A stretch of DNA of 64,000 bases, from positions 248,001-312,000 of the forward strand of contig NZ_LYWZ01000020.1 in assembly GCF_001661965.1 (NCBI RefSeq), given 5' to 3'. Source of the DNA: Croceicoccus mobilis (GTDB lineage: Bacteria; Pseudomonadota; Alphaproteobacteria; Sphingomonadales; Sphingomonadaceae). Below the pieces are notes generated by a model. It was not told the DNA's origin, ran no database searches, and saw only the letters and a program-made list of their open reading frames with translations. Shown in pieces: positions 45,884-56,185 of the stretch (position 1 is the stretch's first letter; each line of letters starts with the position of its first letter). The position numbers and the translations under genes were made by a program.

Positions 45884-46870
45884 ATGCGACTTCTCAAGCT
45901 CGTTCCCGACGACACCAATGTCCGCTTCCTGCGCTGGCGCGTGCCGTTCTATATCATCTCGCTGCTGCTGATGGCGGCAAGCTGGGCGATGGTGGCCACC
46001 AATGGGCTCAATCTCGGCGTCGATTTCGTCGGCGGCCAGATGATCCGCGCCACCTTCACGCAGGACGCCGAAGCGCCCGTGGGTGAACTCCGCGACGAGA
46101 TTGGCGGCCTTGGCTATGGTGCGCCGATCATCCAGCGCTTCGGCGAGCCGAACGAGGTGTCGATCCGCATGCGTCTGCCCGAAAGCAGCGAAGGTGCGGC
46201 TGCGGCCAAGGATCTCGCCGACCAGATGGCGCGGCAGATCACCTCCAGCATGCAGGAAAATCACCCCGGGGTGCGTATCGACGGCGTCGATTCGGTATCG
46301 GGCAAGGTGTCGAGCGAATTGTTCGAGACCGGCATGCTCGCACTGCTGGCGGCCATGGTGATGATCGCGATCTATATCTGGATCCGTTTCGAATGGCAGT
46401 TCGGCGTGGGCGCCTTGTTCGCGCTAGTGCACGACGTGTCGCTCACGCTTGGCCTGTTCGCGGTCACGGGGATGGAGTTCGACCTCAACATCGTTGCCGC
46501 GATTCTGGCCATCATCGGCTACTCGCTGAACGACACGATCGTCGTCTATGACCGCATCCGCGAGAACCTGAAGAAATATCGCAAGATGCCGATGGCTGAA
46601 CTCCTCGACCTCTCGGTCAATGAAACGCTCTCGCGCACGGTCGTCACCTCGCTCACCACGCTGGTCGTGCTGGTCGCGCTGATGATCATCGGTCCGGCCA
46701 TGACCTTCGGCTTCGCCACCGCGATCGCCTTCGGCATTTTCGTCGGTACCTACAGCTCGATCTACATGGCAGCGCCCATCCTGATCTGGCTCAAGGTCAA
46801 GTCCGACAGCTTCGTGCCCAAGGAAAGCGAAACGGACCGGCAGGAACGCCTCGCGCGCGGAGAGGGCTGA
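45884..46870 (+). CDS. secF: protein translocase subunit SecF
   Basis: The product is 328 residues. NGLNLGVDFVGGQMIRA motif, six membrane helices, and GYSLNDTIVVYDRIREN in helix 4-5 are typical. It forms a complex with SecD, 14 bases downstream in the same operon. Confidence 0.96.
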   Translation: MRLLKLVPDDTNVRFLRWRVPFYIISLLLMAASWAMVATNGLNLGVDFVGGQMIRATFTQDAEAPVGELRDEIGGLGYGAPIIQRFGEPNEVSIRMRLPESSEGAAAAKDLADQMARQITSSMQENHPGVRIDGVDSVSGKVSSELFETGMLALLAAMVMIAIYIWIRFEWQFGVGALFALVHDVSLTLGLFAVTGMEFDLNIVAAILAIIGYSLNDTIVVYDRIRENLKKYRKMPMAELLDLSVNETLSRTVVTSLTTLVVLVALMIIGPAMTFGFATAIAFGIFVGTYSSIYMAAPILIWLKVKSDSFVPKESETDRQERLARGEG

Positions 46871-46899
46871 CCCTTCTTCGACACTTCCGGCGAAATCAG

Positions 46900-46937
46900 C
46901 GCCGGGGCAGGGCCAGCCGCCTTGCCCCGGCGTTTTC
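46900..46937 (+). terminator. intrinsic terminator of yajC-secD-secF
   Basis: A perfect 10-base stem CGCCGGGGCA (46900-46909) / TGCCCCGGCG (46923-46932), 13-base loop, followed by TTTTC. It lies 30 bases after the secF stop. Confidence 0.85.
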
Positions 46938-47219
46938 GCGTTTAGCGCCCGCATTAAACCGATTGTGGCGGTTTTGGGGCATTTCGTCGCGCCCGTCCTT
47001 GCTCGCCTTGGCGCGTTAACCATTGTAACGCGCAGTAACAGCGCAGTTCGATCGCTCGCAGCGATTCGTGGTCGACTGCCGACTTCAAGTAATGCCGATC
47101 CCTTCACGCTGACCCCGGCGGCGCGTTTTGCCGCTTTCCCGGTCCGCGACGACGCGAATTTCGCATGAAGGGAGGGCGTTTGTTTCTCGCCGTTTGTATC
47201 AACTATGTGAGCTGATATT
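46938..47219. other. intergenic region between the secF terminator and the GT2 gene
   Basis: The full gap from 46871 to 47219 is 349 bases and, beyond the terminator, holds no gene I can support. The GT2 promoter should lie here. The sequence GTTAACCATTGTAACGCGCAGTAAC repeats the GTAAC element but is not clearly an operator. Confidence 0.35.
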
Positions 47220-49202
47220 TTGCCGATACCCGCACGCGCCGATTTCGATCCGTGGATGCTGTTCCTGGGCCTGCTGACATTTTGTGTCGCGGTATGGTCC
47301 GCCTATCGCCGCGACACCATCGCGGGCGATCAGCAGCTGGGCGGGTGGATCAACCTGAAGGGCGATATGCGCATCGGCGGTTACCTGCCGCGCAATATCA
47401 TCGAGCTTTCGATCATCACCGCGCTCGCCTTTGGCGTGACGGCGGCGGTGTTTGGCGAGGTGCGTACCTTGCTGGTGCCGCTGGGCGCGTTCCTGCTCGC
47501 CCTGTCGCTGCGTCAGACCATGGGCTGGCGCCTGACCCTGCCGGGCATGGCATGGCTTTCGGTCGAGGCGCTTGCCGTTGCCGTCAGCTGGTGGTGGCTG
47601 TGCCTTCTCATCAACGAAATCGACCTGCCTTTCTGGAACGAGGCGGCGCTGTATCTGGCCGCGACCATCGCCATGGGCATCGGCTATCTTGGCTGGATCG
47701 AGCGTATCGCCCGCGAAGCATCGCTTACGCATCAGCACTGGCGCCTGCCCAATCGCGCCCCGCAGCCGGGCGAACAGCCGCTGCGCAGCCATCGCCGCGT
47801 TGCCGCGCACGAAGAACCGTTCGAGCCGCGCGTATCGGTGCACCTGCCGTGCTATGCCGAGCCGCCGCAGGTGGTGAAGCAGACGATGGATTGCCTTGCC
47901 GCGCAGGATTACCAGAATTTCGAAGTCATCGTCATCGACAACAATACCAAGGACGAGGCGCTGTGGCGTCCGCTGGAAGCGCATGCCGAGCTGCTCAATC
48001 GCCGGCTTGGGCGCGAGGTGTTCCGCTTTTTCCACGTCGCCCCGCTGCCCGGAGCCAAGGCCGGTGCTCTGAACTGGGTGCTCGACGGCCGCATGGACCC
48101 CACGGCGGAAATCGTGTCGGTGATTGATGCCGACTACCTCGCCACGCCCGATTTCCTGTCGCGTCTCGTGCCGTTCTTCCGTGACAAGCGCGTGGGATAT
48201 CTCCAGACCCCGCATGATTACCGCGAATACGAAGGCAATGCCTATCTGACCGGCTGTCACTGGGAATACATGCCCAACAACAAGGTCGATATGTGCGGCG
48301 TGTCCGAATATGGCGGCGCCTTCACCATCGGCACCATGTGCCTGCTGCGCGCCGAGGGGCTGCGCCGGGTCGGCGGCTGGGCCGAATGGTGCCTGACCGA
48401 GGATTCGGAAGTATCCGTGCGCCTGCGCGCCGCGGGCTATCGCGGCATGTATCTGGGCGAAACCTTTGGCCGCGGCCTGATCCCCGACGGGTTCGATGAT
48501 TACAAGAAGCAGCGTTTCCGCTGGACCGCAGGGCCGGTGCAGCAGCTGCGCCGCCACTGGAAGCTGTTCCTGCCCGAGCCTTATGCGCGGCCCATGCCGG
48601 GCTGGACGAAGCTCTTGGAAGTGCTGCGCTGCTCCGCGCCACTGCATACCCTGTCGGGGTTGGTGCTGGGCCTGATCGGCGTCACCGCCATCGCGGTTGC
48701 CGTGCTGCTGGGCGCGATGGATCCGATCCAGCTTGCCCCCATCACCTGGCCGATGATCGGGCTGGGCCTCGCCACGGGCCTTGTCCGCAACTGGCACCGC
48801 TATCGCCTGACGGGATGCCACCGCATCCCCGACATGATCCGTGGTGAGATCGCGCGCGCATCGCTTACCTATATCGTGCTGATTTCAGGCGTGGCAGGCC
48901 TGTCGAACAAGCCGCATGCGTGGCGCCGCACCCCCAAGTTCGGCGAAAGCGGCGGGTTCGTCTCGGCGCTGTCGTGCACGATCCCGGAAATGGTGCTGGG
49001 TGCGATCACCTTCGCCATTGCCGCTTTCATGCTCTGGTCCACGCCGGTGCTGGGCACGGGCTTTGCCCTGCTGGTCGGCAGCGTCTACGGCTTCCTGTCG
49101 CTGCGCTTTTTCGCCGCGCCCTATATGGCGCTGCTCGCACTGGCCAAGCCGGTGCCGCAGGGTGAAGCGCCAGCGGAAGAGGGCAAGCTGATCGAGGGCT
49201 GA
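47220..49202 (+). CDS. membrane-bound family 2 glycosyltransferase (cellulose-synthase-like)
   Basis: The product is 660 residues. Several N-terminal membrane helices (to about residue 160) precede a GT-A domain with VIVIDNN, SVIDADY, the TEDSEVSVRL acidic motif and QRFRW (the QxxRW processive signature), then C-terminal helices. It probably polymerises or transfers sugars for an envelope or exopolysaccharide; the sugar is unknown. An upstream in-frame stop at 47208 leaves TTG 47220 as the likely start. Confidence 0.88.
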   Translation: MPIPARADFDPWMLFLGLLTFCVAVWSAYRRDTIAGDQQLGGWINLKGDMRIGGYLPRNIIELSIITALAFGVTAAVFGEVRTLLVPLGAFLLALSLRQTMGWRLTLPGMAWLSVEALAVAVSWWWLCLLINEIDLPFWNEAALYLAATIAMGIGYLGWIERIAREASLTHQHWRLPNRAPQPGEQPLRSHRRVAAHEEPFEPRVSVHLPCYAEPPQVVKQTMDCLAAQDYQNFEVIVIDNNTKDEALWRPLEAHAELLNRRLGREVFRFFHVAPLPGAKAGALNWVLDGRMDPTAEIVSVIDADYLATPDFLSRLVPFFRDKRVGYLQTPHDYREYEGNAYLTGCHWEYMPNNKVDMCGVSEYGGAFTIGTMCLLRAEGLRRVGGWAEWCLTEDSEVSVRLRAAGYRGMYLGETFGRGLIPDGFDDYKKQRFRWTAGPVQQLRRHWKLFLPEPYARPMPGWTKLLEVLRCSAPLHTLSGLVLGLIGVTAIAVAVLLGAMDPIQLAPITWPMIGLGLATGLVRNWHRYRLTGCHRIPDMIRGEIARASLTYIVLISGVAGLSNKPHAWRRTPKFGESGGFVSALSCTIPEMVLGAITFAIAAFMLWSTPVLGTGFALLVGSVYGFLSLRFFAAPYMALLALAKPVPQGEAPAEEGKLIEG

Positions 49203-49207
49203 CCGGC

Positions 49208-49780
49208 CTAGAGCGCCCTGATCAGCAGCACCGCCTGCGCCAGCCAGGCCGGCTCCTTCACCACGATCTGGCGGTGACCAGCCCCTGGCGGCAGCAGCGC
49301 CACCATGTCATCGCTGAAATCAATCAACCGGCCAAAGGCAAAGCGCCCGCCGGGGCGCGGCACCAGCACGTCGCGATTAATGGCGCGGGCGCGATCGTGC
49401 GGCGCGATGTGCCGCATCCACAGCCGGTCGCCCACCCGGTACTCGCCCGCCATCGCGTCGATTTCCATCACCGAGAGCGGTCCGTTGCCCAGCATGGCGA
49501 TGGGTTCGGGCGCCTCTCGCGGGGCGGTCAGCGGTTCCGCGCCAGCTTCGGTCAGTTTTGCCACGACCATCACCGCTTCGTCGCGTTCGCTTTCCAGCAG
49601 CGCCTCTGGCGCGACCTGCAGCGCATCGGCGATGCGGTTCAGCCAGTCGATGGAAAGCGTGCGCATGCCCGTTTCCAGCCTGCCGATGGTCTGCGGCGTG
49701 GTGGGCGGCGTGCAGGCGGTGGCAAGCCCGGCCAGCGTCAGGCCCTTTTCCTTGCGGATGGTGCGGATGCGATTGATCAT
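49208..49780 (-). CDS. XRE-family regulator with S24-like C-terminal domain
   Basis: The product is 190 residues. An N-terminal helix-turn-helix (RTIRKEKGLTLAGLATACT ... TPQTIGRLETGMR) is followed by a beta-rich region resembling LexA/CI-type S24 domains (AMAGEYRVGDRLWMRHI, RFAFGRL). I cannot see the catalytic Ser-Lys pair with confidence. It is divergent from the DUF6456 gene and has a palindrome just before its ATG. Confidence 0.8.
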   Translation of the reverse strand: MINRIRTIRKEKGLTLAGLATACTPPTTPQTIGRLETGMRTLSIDWLNRIADALQVAPEALLESERDEAVMVVAKLTEAGAEPLTAPREAPEPIAMLGNGPLSVMEIDAMAGEYRVGDRLWMRHIAPHDRARAINRDVLVPRPGGRFAFGRLIDFSDDMVALLPPGAGHRQIVVKEPAWLAQAVLLIRAL

Positions 49781-49796
49781 GCGGTTATCCCGACGC

Positions 49797-49808
49797 GTTA
49801 AAATTAAC
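49797..49808. promoter_or_regulatory. palindrome GTTAA-AA-TTAAC before the XRE gene
   Basis: Perfect 5-base arms 17-28 bases upstream of the XRE start, in the 104-base divergent promoter region shared with the DUF6456 gene. Candidate autoregulatory operator. Confidence 0.45.
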
Positions 49809-49884
49809 CGGTCAGGTTTTATTTTCCTACACACCGCTCTCCCGCGCAAGCCCACCGTGGCAATTATCAAGAGGGAGCGCCGCG

Positions 49885-50406
49885 ATGAGCAAGAATGCCG
49901 CAAGTCTGCACGAAGGGGCTGGCGAATATGTCACCCGCGAACTGACCAGCGAGGGGCCGCGCCGCATTTCGAAAAGCTACAAGGGCGGCGCGTCAAGGCG
50001 TGGGCGTAGCGTCACCGTCAATCTCAAGGAATCGCCGCTGGGCTGGCTTTATGCGCATGGCCACCTGACCGAACGGCAATACGAGGCGGGCGAGCGCCTG
50101 CGCGCCGATTGGGAGCGGGCGCAGATGGCCCCGTCGATCACCATGCGCTGGGACCCGGTGCGCATTAGCGGCAGCAACTCCGACCGCGGGCTGGAGCCGG
50201 GCGAGCGACAGATCGCCGCCAAGGCGCGGTTCGACAAGGCAACCGCAATGGCGGGACCGGGGCTGTCCGACATTCTCTGGCGCGTCGTCTGCTCTGGCGA
50301 AGCGGTGGGCGCAGCGGAAAAGACGATGGGCTGGCCAGCGCGCAGCGGCAAGCTTGTGCTGGGCCTCGCGCTCGACCGGGTGGCGCAGTTCTATCGTATC
50401 GGCTGA
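49885..50406 (+). CDS. DUF6456 domain-containing protein
   Basis: The product is 173 residues. The core LGWLYAHGHLTERQYEAGER...W is typical of DUF6456 and resembles a helix-turn-helix, so it may bind DNA, but function is unknown. The C-terminus has LVLGLALDRVAQFY. GAGGGAG lies 8 bases before the ATG. Confidence 0.75.
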   Translation: MSKNAASLHEGAGEYVTRELTSEGPRRISKSYKGGASRRGRSVTVNLKESPLGWLYAHGHLTERQYEAGERLRADWERAQMAPSITMRWDPVRISGSNSDRGLEPGERQIAAKARFDKATAMAGPGLSDILWRVVCSGEAVGAAEKTMGWPARSGKLVLGLALDRVAQFYRIG

Positions 50407-50476
50407 GTCTTGATCGGGCGATGGCGGCGTGGCAATTCCCGTTTCCACGGAAACCAGATTCTTCAGGGTCGCTATC

Positions 50477-52276
50477 ATGCATCGCAGACAATTCCTTGCC
50501 GGCACCGGCACGGCCGCCATCGCCTTTTCCTTTGCCGGAACGGCTCTTGCCGAAACCACTGCTTCGACGCGGCTTGCTTCTGCCATGGATGCGATTTTCA
50601 TGCGCGACATGCAGATGAGCCCGATGGCGATGACCGATCTCGGCATCGATACGGGGCAGGGGGCATGGGCACGCCATCGGCTCGATGGGTTCGGTCGCGC
50701 CGCGGTCGATGCCCATATCTCCCATGCCGAGACCATGCTGGCCGATGTGCGCGCGATCCCTGCCGATGGACTTTCCGTACAGGAGCATATCCGGCAACAG
50801 GTGGTGGAACACATGCTCGAGCAGCGGCTTAATGGCCGCGAATTCGGCATGCAGGGGGCGGGCTCTCCGTATGTGATGAGCCACATGGGCGCGATCTACA
50901 GCTATGTCCCCAGCTTCCTCGACACCAAGCATCCGGTGCAGACGGTCGAGGACGCGGAAGCCTATCTCGACCGCCTGACCGCGCTGGGCGAGGCAGTGGA
51001 TCAGGAAAGCGCGCTACAGCGCGAACAGGCGGCAAAGGGCTATGCGGCGCCGGCATGGTCACTTGAAATCGCGAAGCGCGGTATCGATGCGATCGCCGGT
51101 GCCGATGCAGCGCAGACGCGGCTGGTCGGTTCGCTTGTCCAGCGGGCCGAAGCAAACGGGCTTTCCGGTGACTGGACGGCGCGCGCCACCACGATCGTAC
51201 AGAACATCGTGCAACCTGCCTTTGCCCGCCAGTCGGCCATGCTTGCCGACATCATCCCCGCCGCCGCCGCGGGCGATGGCATCTGGCGCGTGCCCCAAGG
51301 CGATGAGATCTATCGCCGCGGCCTTGCCCATTACACCACCACCAGCATGACGGCGGATGAAATACACAAGGTCGGCCTCGATCAGGTCGCGGAATTGACC
51401 GCCGAACTCGATATGCTGTTGGCGAAAGAGGGGCTTACGTCCGGTTCGGTGGGAGAGCGGCTGACCGCGCTGAACGAAAGACCCGACCAGATCTATCCCG
51501 ATACGCCCGAAGGTCACGCGGCGCTGATCGGTTCGCTGAACGAAGGCACGAAGGCGATGTGGGCCAAACTGCCGCAGGCTTTTGCCCGGGTGCCGACCCA
51601 GCCGATGGAGATTTACGCCGTCCCCGCAGAAATCGAGGACAGCGCCGCGATGGGCTATTACGAAAGCGCGTCGCTCGATGGCTCTCGCCCCGCGCGCTAT
51701 TACATCAACCTCAAGAACCCGGCGGACTGGCCGAAATACACGCTGCCAGCACTGACCTATCATGAAGGCGTGCCCGGTCATCACTTGCAGGGCAGCCTGG
51801 TGCAGGAGGCGGGCAATACGCCGCTGCTGCTCAAGAACTACTGGATGTCATCCTATGGTGAAGGCTGGGCGCTCTATGCCGAGCAGGTCGCCGACGAACT
51901 GGGCGGATATGAGGGTGTCGAAAAGCTCGGCGCGCTGCAGAGCTGGCTGTTCCGGGCGGCGCGGCTCGTGGTCGATACCGGCCTCCATTCCAAGCAGTGG
52001 AGCGTGGACAAGGCGACGCAATATTTCATCGATGCCGTGGGATATACTCCGGGCGCTTCACGCGCAGAGATCCAGCGTTACTGCATCTGGCCGGGGCAGG
52101 CCTGCAGCTACAAGATCGGGCAGAACAAGTGGCGCGAATTGCGCAGCCGCGCCGAAACGAAGCTGGGCAGTGCCTTCGACCTGCGCCAGTTCCACACCAT
52201 CCTCGACGAAGGTACGATGCCGCTAAGCCTATTGGAACAGCGCATCGACGTGTGGATCGAAAGCCAGATGGCCTGA
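50477..52276 (+). CDS. DUF885 family protein, exported zinc-peptidase-like
   Basis: The product is 599 residues. A twin-Arg-like leader ([19 protein letters not shown], cleavage near ALAE) suggests export. The C-terminal half has the zinc motif YHEGVPGHH (HExxxHH type) followed by [17 protein letters not shown], as in DUF885 proteins thought to be metallo-carboxypeptidases. ATG 50477 begins the signal; the frame is open further upstream. Confidence 0.82.
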   Translation: MHRRQFLAGTGTAAIAFSFAGTALAETTASTRLASAMDAIFMRDMQMSPMAMTDLGIDTGQGAWARHRLDGFGRAAVDAHISHAETMLADVRAIPADGLSVQEHIRQQVVEHMLEQRLNGREFGMQGAGSPYVMSHMGAIYSYVPSFLDTKHPVQTVEDAEAYLDRLTALGEAVDQESALQREQAAKGYAAPAWSLEIAKRGIDAIAGADAAQTRLVGSLVQRAEANGLSGDWTARATTIVQNIVQPAFARQSAMLADIIPAAAAGDGIWRVPQGDEIYRRGLAHYTTTSMTADEIHKVGLDQVAELTAELDMLLAKEGLTSGSVGERLTALNERPDQIYPDTPEGHAALIGSLNEGTKAMWAKLPQAFARVPTQPMEIYAVPAEIEDSAAMGYYESASLDGSRPARYYINLKNPADWPKYTLPALTYHEGVPGHHLQGSLVQEAGNTPLLLKNYWMSSYGEGWALYAEQVADELGGYEGVEKLGALQSWLFRAARLVVDTGLHSKQWSVDKATQYFIDAVGYTPGASRAEIQRYCIWPGQACSYKIGQNKWRELRSRAETKLGSAFDLRQFHTILDEGTMPLSLLEQRIDVWIESQMA

Positions 52277-52295
52277 CCTGCGAAGGAGGGGCGGC

Positions 52296-54098
52296 TCAGC
52301 TATCGAGCCGCTCCACTTCCTCGGCCAGTTCCAGCCAGCGTTCCTCGGCCGCGTCCTTTTCGCCGCGCAGTTTTTCGAGTTTCGCGGTCAGCTTCGCGAA
52401 CTTGTCGGGATTGGCGGTGTAGAGGTCGGGATCGGCCAAGGCTTCCTCGTTCGCCGCGATCTCGCCTTCCAGCTCTTCGATCCTGCCCGGAAGCAGGTCG
52501 TAATCGCGCTGGTCCTTGTAGCTGAGCTTGGTCTTCTTTTGTGGCGGGGGCGGCGGTGTGGGCGCGCTCTTCTTCGCAGCCGACCGGTTCTGGCCGACCT
52601 CCTTCCTCTTGCGCTCCCAGTCGGCGTAGCCGCCAGCAATGATGTCGACCGTGCCGCTGCCATCGAGGCCCAGGGTCACGGTGACGGTTCGGTCGAGGAA
52701 GTCGCGATCATGGCTGACGATCAGCACGGTGCCGTCATAATCCGCGATGACTTCCTGCAACAGGTCCAGCGTTTCGAGATCGAGATCGTTGGTCGGCTCG
52801 TCCAGCACCAGCAGGTTGGAGGTGCGCGAAAATTCCCGTGCCAGCAGCAGGCGCGAACGTTCGCCGCCGGACAAAGTGCCGACCTTGGCCTCGACAAGGC
52901 TTGGATCGAAGAGGAACTCTTTCAGATAGCCCTGAATGTGCTTTCTGACCCCGCGCACATCGATCCAGTCGCCGCCCTCGGCCAGCACGTCGCGCACGGT
53001 CTTTTCATCCGAGAGCAGGCTGCGCTGCTGGTCGATCATCACGCCCGACAGCGTATTGGCGAGCTTGACCTCGCCAGTGTCGGGCTCAAGCTCGCCCGTC
53101 AGCATTTTCAGGAGCGTGGTCTTGCCGGCGCCATTGCCGCCGACGATGCCGATGCGGTCGCCGCGCTGGATACGGAGGGAGAAATCCTTGATGACCGTGC
53201 GGTCACCGAATGACTTGGAAATATGCTCGGCGGTGATGACGCTCTTGGTCTTGTTGTCATCGCTGGCGAGCTTCATCTTCGCCGCGCCCTGCGGGTTGAT
53301 CATCGCCGCCCGCGTCGCGCGCATTTCCCAGAGCTTTTCGAGCCGCCCCTGATTGCGCTTGCGCCGCGCGGTCACGCCGCGCTGCAGCCAATGCGCTTCC
53401 AGCTTCAGCTTCGCATCCAGCTTTTCGGCCGCCCGCGCTTCCTCGGCATAGATCTGGTCTTCCCATGCCTCATAGCCGCCAAAGCCCACTTCCTTGCGCC
53501 GCAGCGATCCGCGGTCGAGCCACAGGGTCGCGCGGGTCAGGCGGGTGAGGAAGGTTCGGTCATGGCTGATGGTGACGAACGCGCCGGTGTAGCGGTTGAG
53601 CCAATCCTCCAGCCAGTCGATGGCGGTGAGGTCGAGATGGTTGGTCGGCTCGTCAAGCAGCAGCACGTCGGGTTCGCTCGCCAATGCGCGGGCGATGGCG
53701 GCGCGGCGCTTTTCGCCGCCGCTGGCCGCTGCCGGATCGCGGGTCATGTCGATGCCGATCTGGCTGGCGATCGCCTCCACCTCGAACTGCTGGGGCGCAT
53801 CTTCACCGCCCAGCGCATATTCCATCAGCGTCTTGCAGCCCGAAAAATCGGGCTCCTGCTCCAGCGTGACGACGCGGGTGCCGGGCACGATGACGCGCTT
53901 GCCCTTGTCCATCTCGATCTCGCCCGAGATCAGCTTCATCAGCGTGGTCTTGCCCGCGCCATTGCGGCCGATCAGCGCCAGCCGGTCGCGCGGGGCGATA
54001 TGCAGGTCGAGATCGCGGAAAAGCCAGCCATTGTTCGCCTGCAGGCCGCCCTGCTGCAAACCGATGTTTTCGAGAGAGAGTACGGGAGGTTGAGCCAT
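52296..54098 (-). CDS. ABC-F family ATPase (Uup-like)
   Basis: The product is 600 residues with no membrane domain. Two ATP-binding domains: Walker A GRNGAGKT and GGNGAGKT, signatures [12 protein letters not shown] and [12 protein letters not shown], and a linker between them. The C-terminal coiled coil (about 540-600) with a Lys/Pro-rich preceding region matches Uup, which acts on ribosomes or branched DNA. Confidence 0.9.
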   Translation of the reverse strand: MAQPPVLSLENIGLQQGGLQANNGWLFRDLDLHIAPRDRLALIGRNGAGKTTLMKLISGEIEMDKGKRVIVPGTRVVTLEQEPDFSGCKTLMEYALGGEDAPQQFEVEAIASQIGIDMTRDPAAASGGEKRRAAIARALASEPDVLLLDEPTNHLDLTAIDWLEDWLNRYTGAFVTISHDRTFLTRLTRATLWLDRGSLRRKEVGFGGYEAWEDQIYAEEARAAEKLDAKLKLEAHWLQRGVTARRKRNQGRLEKLWEMRATRAAMINPQGAAKMKLASDDNKTKSVITAEHISKSFGDRTVIKDFSLRIQRGDRIGIVGGNGAGKTTLLKMLTGELEPDTGEVKLANTLSGVMIDQQRSLLSDEKTVRDVLAEGGDWIDVRGVRKHIQGYLKEFLFDPSLVEAKVGTLSGGERSRLLLAREFSRTSNLLVLDEPTNDLDLETLDLLQEVIADYDGTVLIVSHDRDFLDRTVTVTLGLDGSGTVDIIAGGYADWERKRKEVGQNRSAAKKSAPTPPPPPQKKTKLSYKDQRDYDLLPGRIEELEGEIAANEEALADPDLYTANPDKFAKLTAKLEKLRGEKDAAEERWLELAEEVERLDS

Positions 54099-54230
54099 AT
54101 AGACGCGCGCCTAGCCCGCCCGTTGGCGGCCCGCAAGCGGGAAGGGGCGAGACGCGTGCGCAAGCACCGGTTCATGGAACGCTTTGCATGGATAAGCCAT
54201 TGATCGGGGAAAGAGAGAGGAAATCCGACC

Positions 54231-54953
54231 ATGCAATCCATCGCCCGCACAATCGCTTTCGCCACCGTGGCTAGCGTTACCGCCGCCGCCCCCGCCATGG
54301 CAGCCGAAGTCGAGATCACCGCGGCCGGCCCCGTCGTGGAACTGCAGGTGTCGGAACAGGTCATGGGCGATCCCGACAAGGCGATGGTGAGCGCAGGCGT
54401 CACCACCCGCGCCGCAACCGCCACGGCAGCGATGCAGCAGGCGGCGGCGCAAATGGACCGCGTGTTAAAGCGGCTGGACGCGCTGGGTGTGCCAAGGGAG
54501 CGGGTGCAGACCAGCGGCATAACCTTGAACCCGCAGTATAATTATCAGAACAACCAGCCGCCGAAATTCATCGGTTACGATGCCAGCAACACCGTGTCGA
54601 TCGAACTGCGCGATACCGCCAATGTCGGTGAAGTGCTCGATGCGCTCGTCGCGGCTGGTGCGACCAATATCAACGGCCCGAACTGGGGGCTGGTCGATGA
54701 CAGCGAACCGCGGGCAAAGGCGCGCGAAGCCGCCTTTGCCAAGGCGTTCGTGCAGGCCCGCGAATATGCGCGCATGGCCGGATATTCGGATGTGAAACTG
54801 CTTTCAGTCGCCGAATCGATGGGGTTTTCCGCGCCGGTCGTTCGCACTGTCGCCGCCCAGGCTGCCGCTCCGCCGCCGCCGCCTTCACCGACGCGTCCGG
54901 GGCAGGTTTCGACGCAGGTCACGCTATCGACGAGCTTCGAACTTGTGAAATGA
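54231..54953 (+). CDS. SIMPL (DUF541) domain periplasmic protein
   Basis: The product is 240 residues. Signal peptide to about residue 24 (AMAAE), then a SIMPL domain with SVEL-type repeats (VSAGVTTRAATATAAMQQ, TSGITLNPQYNYQNN). Family members are linked to outer-membrane or oxidative-stress functions without a defined reaction. The C-terminus has a Pro-rich linker (APPPPPSPTRPG). Confidence 0.85.
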   Translation: MQSIARTIAFATVASVTAAAPAMAAEVEITAAGPVVELQVSEQVMGDPDKAMVSAGVTTRAATATAAMQQAAAQMDRVLKRLDALGVPRERVQTSGITLNPQYNYQNNQPPKFIGYDASNTVSIELRDTANVGEVLDALVAAGATNINGPNWGLVDDSEPRAKAREAAFAKAFVQAREYARMAGYSDVKLLSVAESMGFSAPVVRTVAAQAAAPPPPPSPTRPGQVSTQVTLSTSFELVK

Positions 54954-55064
54954 AACCCGTATGTTGCCCGCTATGTTGCACCTCGGTAACGCCCGTTGCT
55001 TTCCGATTGCCAAATGCAACATTCACGCCTTGTTCAATGCGATTGGCTTAGGCACGGTCTCATC

Positions 55065-55391
55065 ATGAGCCTTTTTCTCTCCTTGCGAAAAGCCGTTGCC
55101 GCGATTGCGCTGGCAGGTCTTGCCGTGCCTGCGGTTACCGTTCCTGCCCATGCCGATCAGGCCAAGGGCGGTCAGGGCGAGGCGCGGCGCGAATTGCGCG
55201 CGGGCAATGTGTTGCCCTTGCGCCAGATCGAGAAGAGCGTGATCCCCCGCATGCGCGGTGCCCGCTACCTCGGCCCGGAATTCGACAGCGGGGCGATGAT
55301 CTATCGGCTGAAATTCATGGAGGACGGCGGCCGCGTCGTATTTGTCGAGGTCGACGCCCGTTCGGGCCGGGTCATTCGCACGCGCCGATAA
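55065..55391 (+). CDS. small secreted PepSY-like protein
   Basis: The product is 108 residues. Signal peptide ends near AHAD (residue 31). The rest has a PepSY-like pattern (VLPLRQIEKSVIP ... YRLKFMEDGGRVVFVEVDARSG). It precedes an OmpR-type two-component system by 113 bases; periplasmic PepSY proteins beside sensors may modulate them, which is inference here. Confidence 0.75.
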   Translation: MSLFLSLRKAVAAIALAGLAVPAVTVPAHADQAKGGQGEARRELRAGNVLPLRQIEKSVIPRMRGARYLGPEFDSGAMIYRLKFMEDGGRVVFVEVDARSGRVIRTRR

Positions 55392-55504
55392 TTGGGGGGA
55401 CACTTGACCGGCCACGCCTTGACCCGAGGTAGCGCCAACCCCATCTTTTGCGCCGTAACATGGGGCCGCATTCCATTCCGCGGCCCGCCATATTCGGAGA
55501 GTGC

Positions 55505-56182
55505 ATGCGGATCCTGATCGTCGAGGATGAGCCAACGCTGGGTGGCCAGCTCAAGTCCACGCTGGAGGCGAACGGCTATGCCGTCGACCTGTCCACCGAT
55601 GGCGAGGATGGCCATTTCCTCGGTTCGACCGAGGATTACGATGCCGTCGTGCTCGACCTTGGCCTGCCTGAGATTGACGGTCTCACCGTTCTGGGCATGT
55701 GGCGCAAGGAGGGGCGCAATTTCCCCGTCCTCGTGCTGACGGCGCGTGATAGCTGGTCGGACAAGGTTGCCGGCCTTGACGCAGGCGCCGACGATTACCT
55801 CGCAAAACCGTTCCAGACCGAAGAGCTGATCGCCCGCCTGCGCGCGCTGATCCGCCGTTCGACCGGCAATGCGTCGAGCGAGCTGACCGCTGGCCCGGTG
55901 CGGCTGGACACACGCTCTGGCCGCGTCACGCTGCAGGGTGAGCCGGTGAAGCTGACGGCGCAGGAATACAAGCTCCTGTCGTATCTGATGCATCACAAGG
56001 GCAAGGTCGTCAGCCGGACCGAGTTGATCGAGCATATCTACGATCAGGATTTCGACCGCGATTCCAACACGATCGAGGTGTTCGTCACCCGCATCCGCAA
56101 GAAGCTGGGTGCCGATGTCATCACCACTATTCGCGGCCTTGGCTACAGCCTCGACGATCCGACGGACGCGCCGCGCAGCTAA
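55505..56182 (+). CDS. OmpR-family response regulator
   Basis: The product is 225 residues. The receiver domain has LIVEDEP (acidic pocket), the phospho-Asp in VVLDLGLPEIDG, and LTARDSWSDKVAGLDAGADDYLAKPF. The C-terminal winged helix has LTAQEYKLLSYLMHHKG and VFVTRIRKKLG. The kinase gene follows after 3 bases. Confidence 0.95.
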   Translation: MRILIVEDEPTLGGQLKSTLEANGYAVDLSTDGEDGHFLGSTEDYDAVVLDLGLPEIDGLTVLGMWRKEGRNFPVLVLTARDSWSDKVAGLDAGADDYLAKPFQTEELIARLRALIRRSTGNASSELTAGPVRLDTRSGRVTLQGEPVKLTAQEYKLLSYLMHHKGKVVSRTELIEHIYDQDFDRDSNTIEVFVTRIRKKLGADVITTIRGLGYSLDDPTDAPRS

Positions 56183-56185
56183 GGT

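Noticed and set aside
47199-48821. 540-codon minus-strand frame across the GT2 gene
   Set aside because: Antisense to a gene with all GT2 catalytic motifs.
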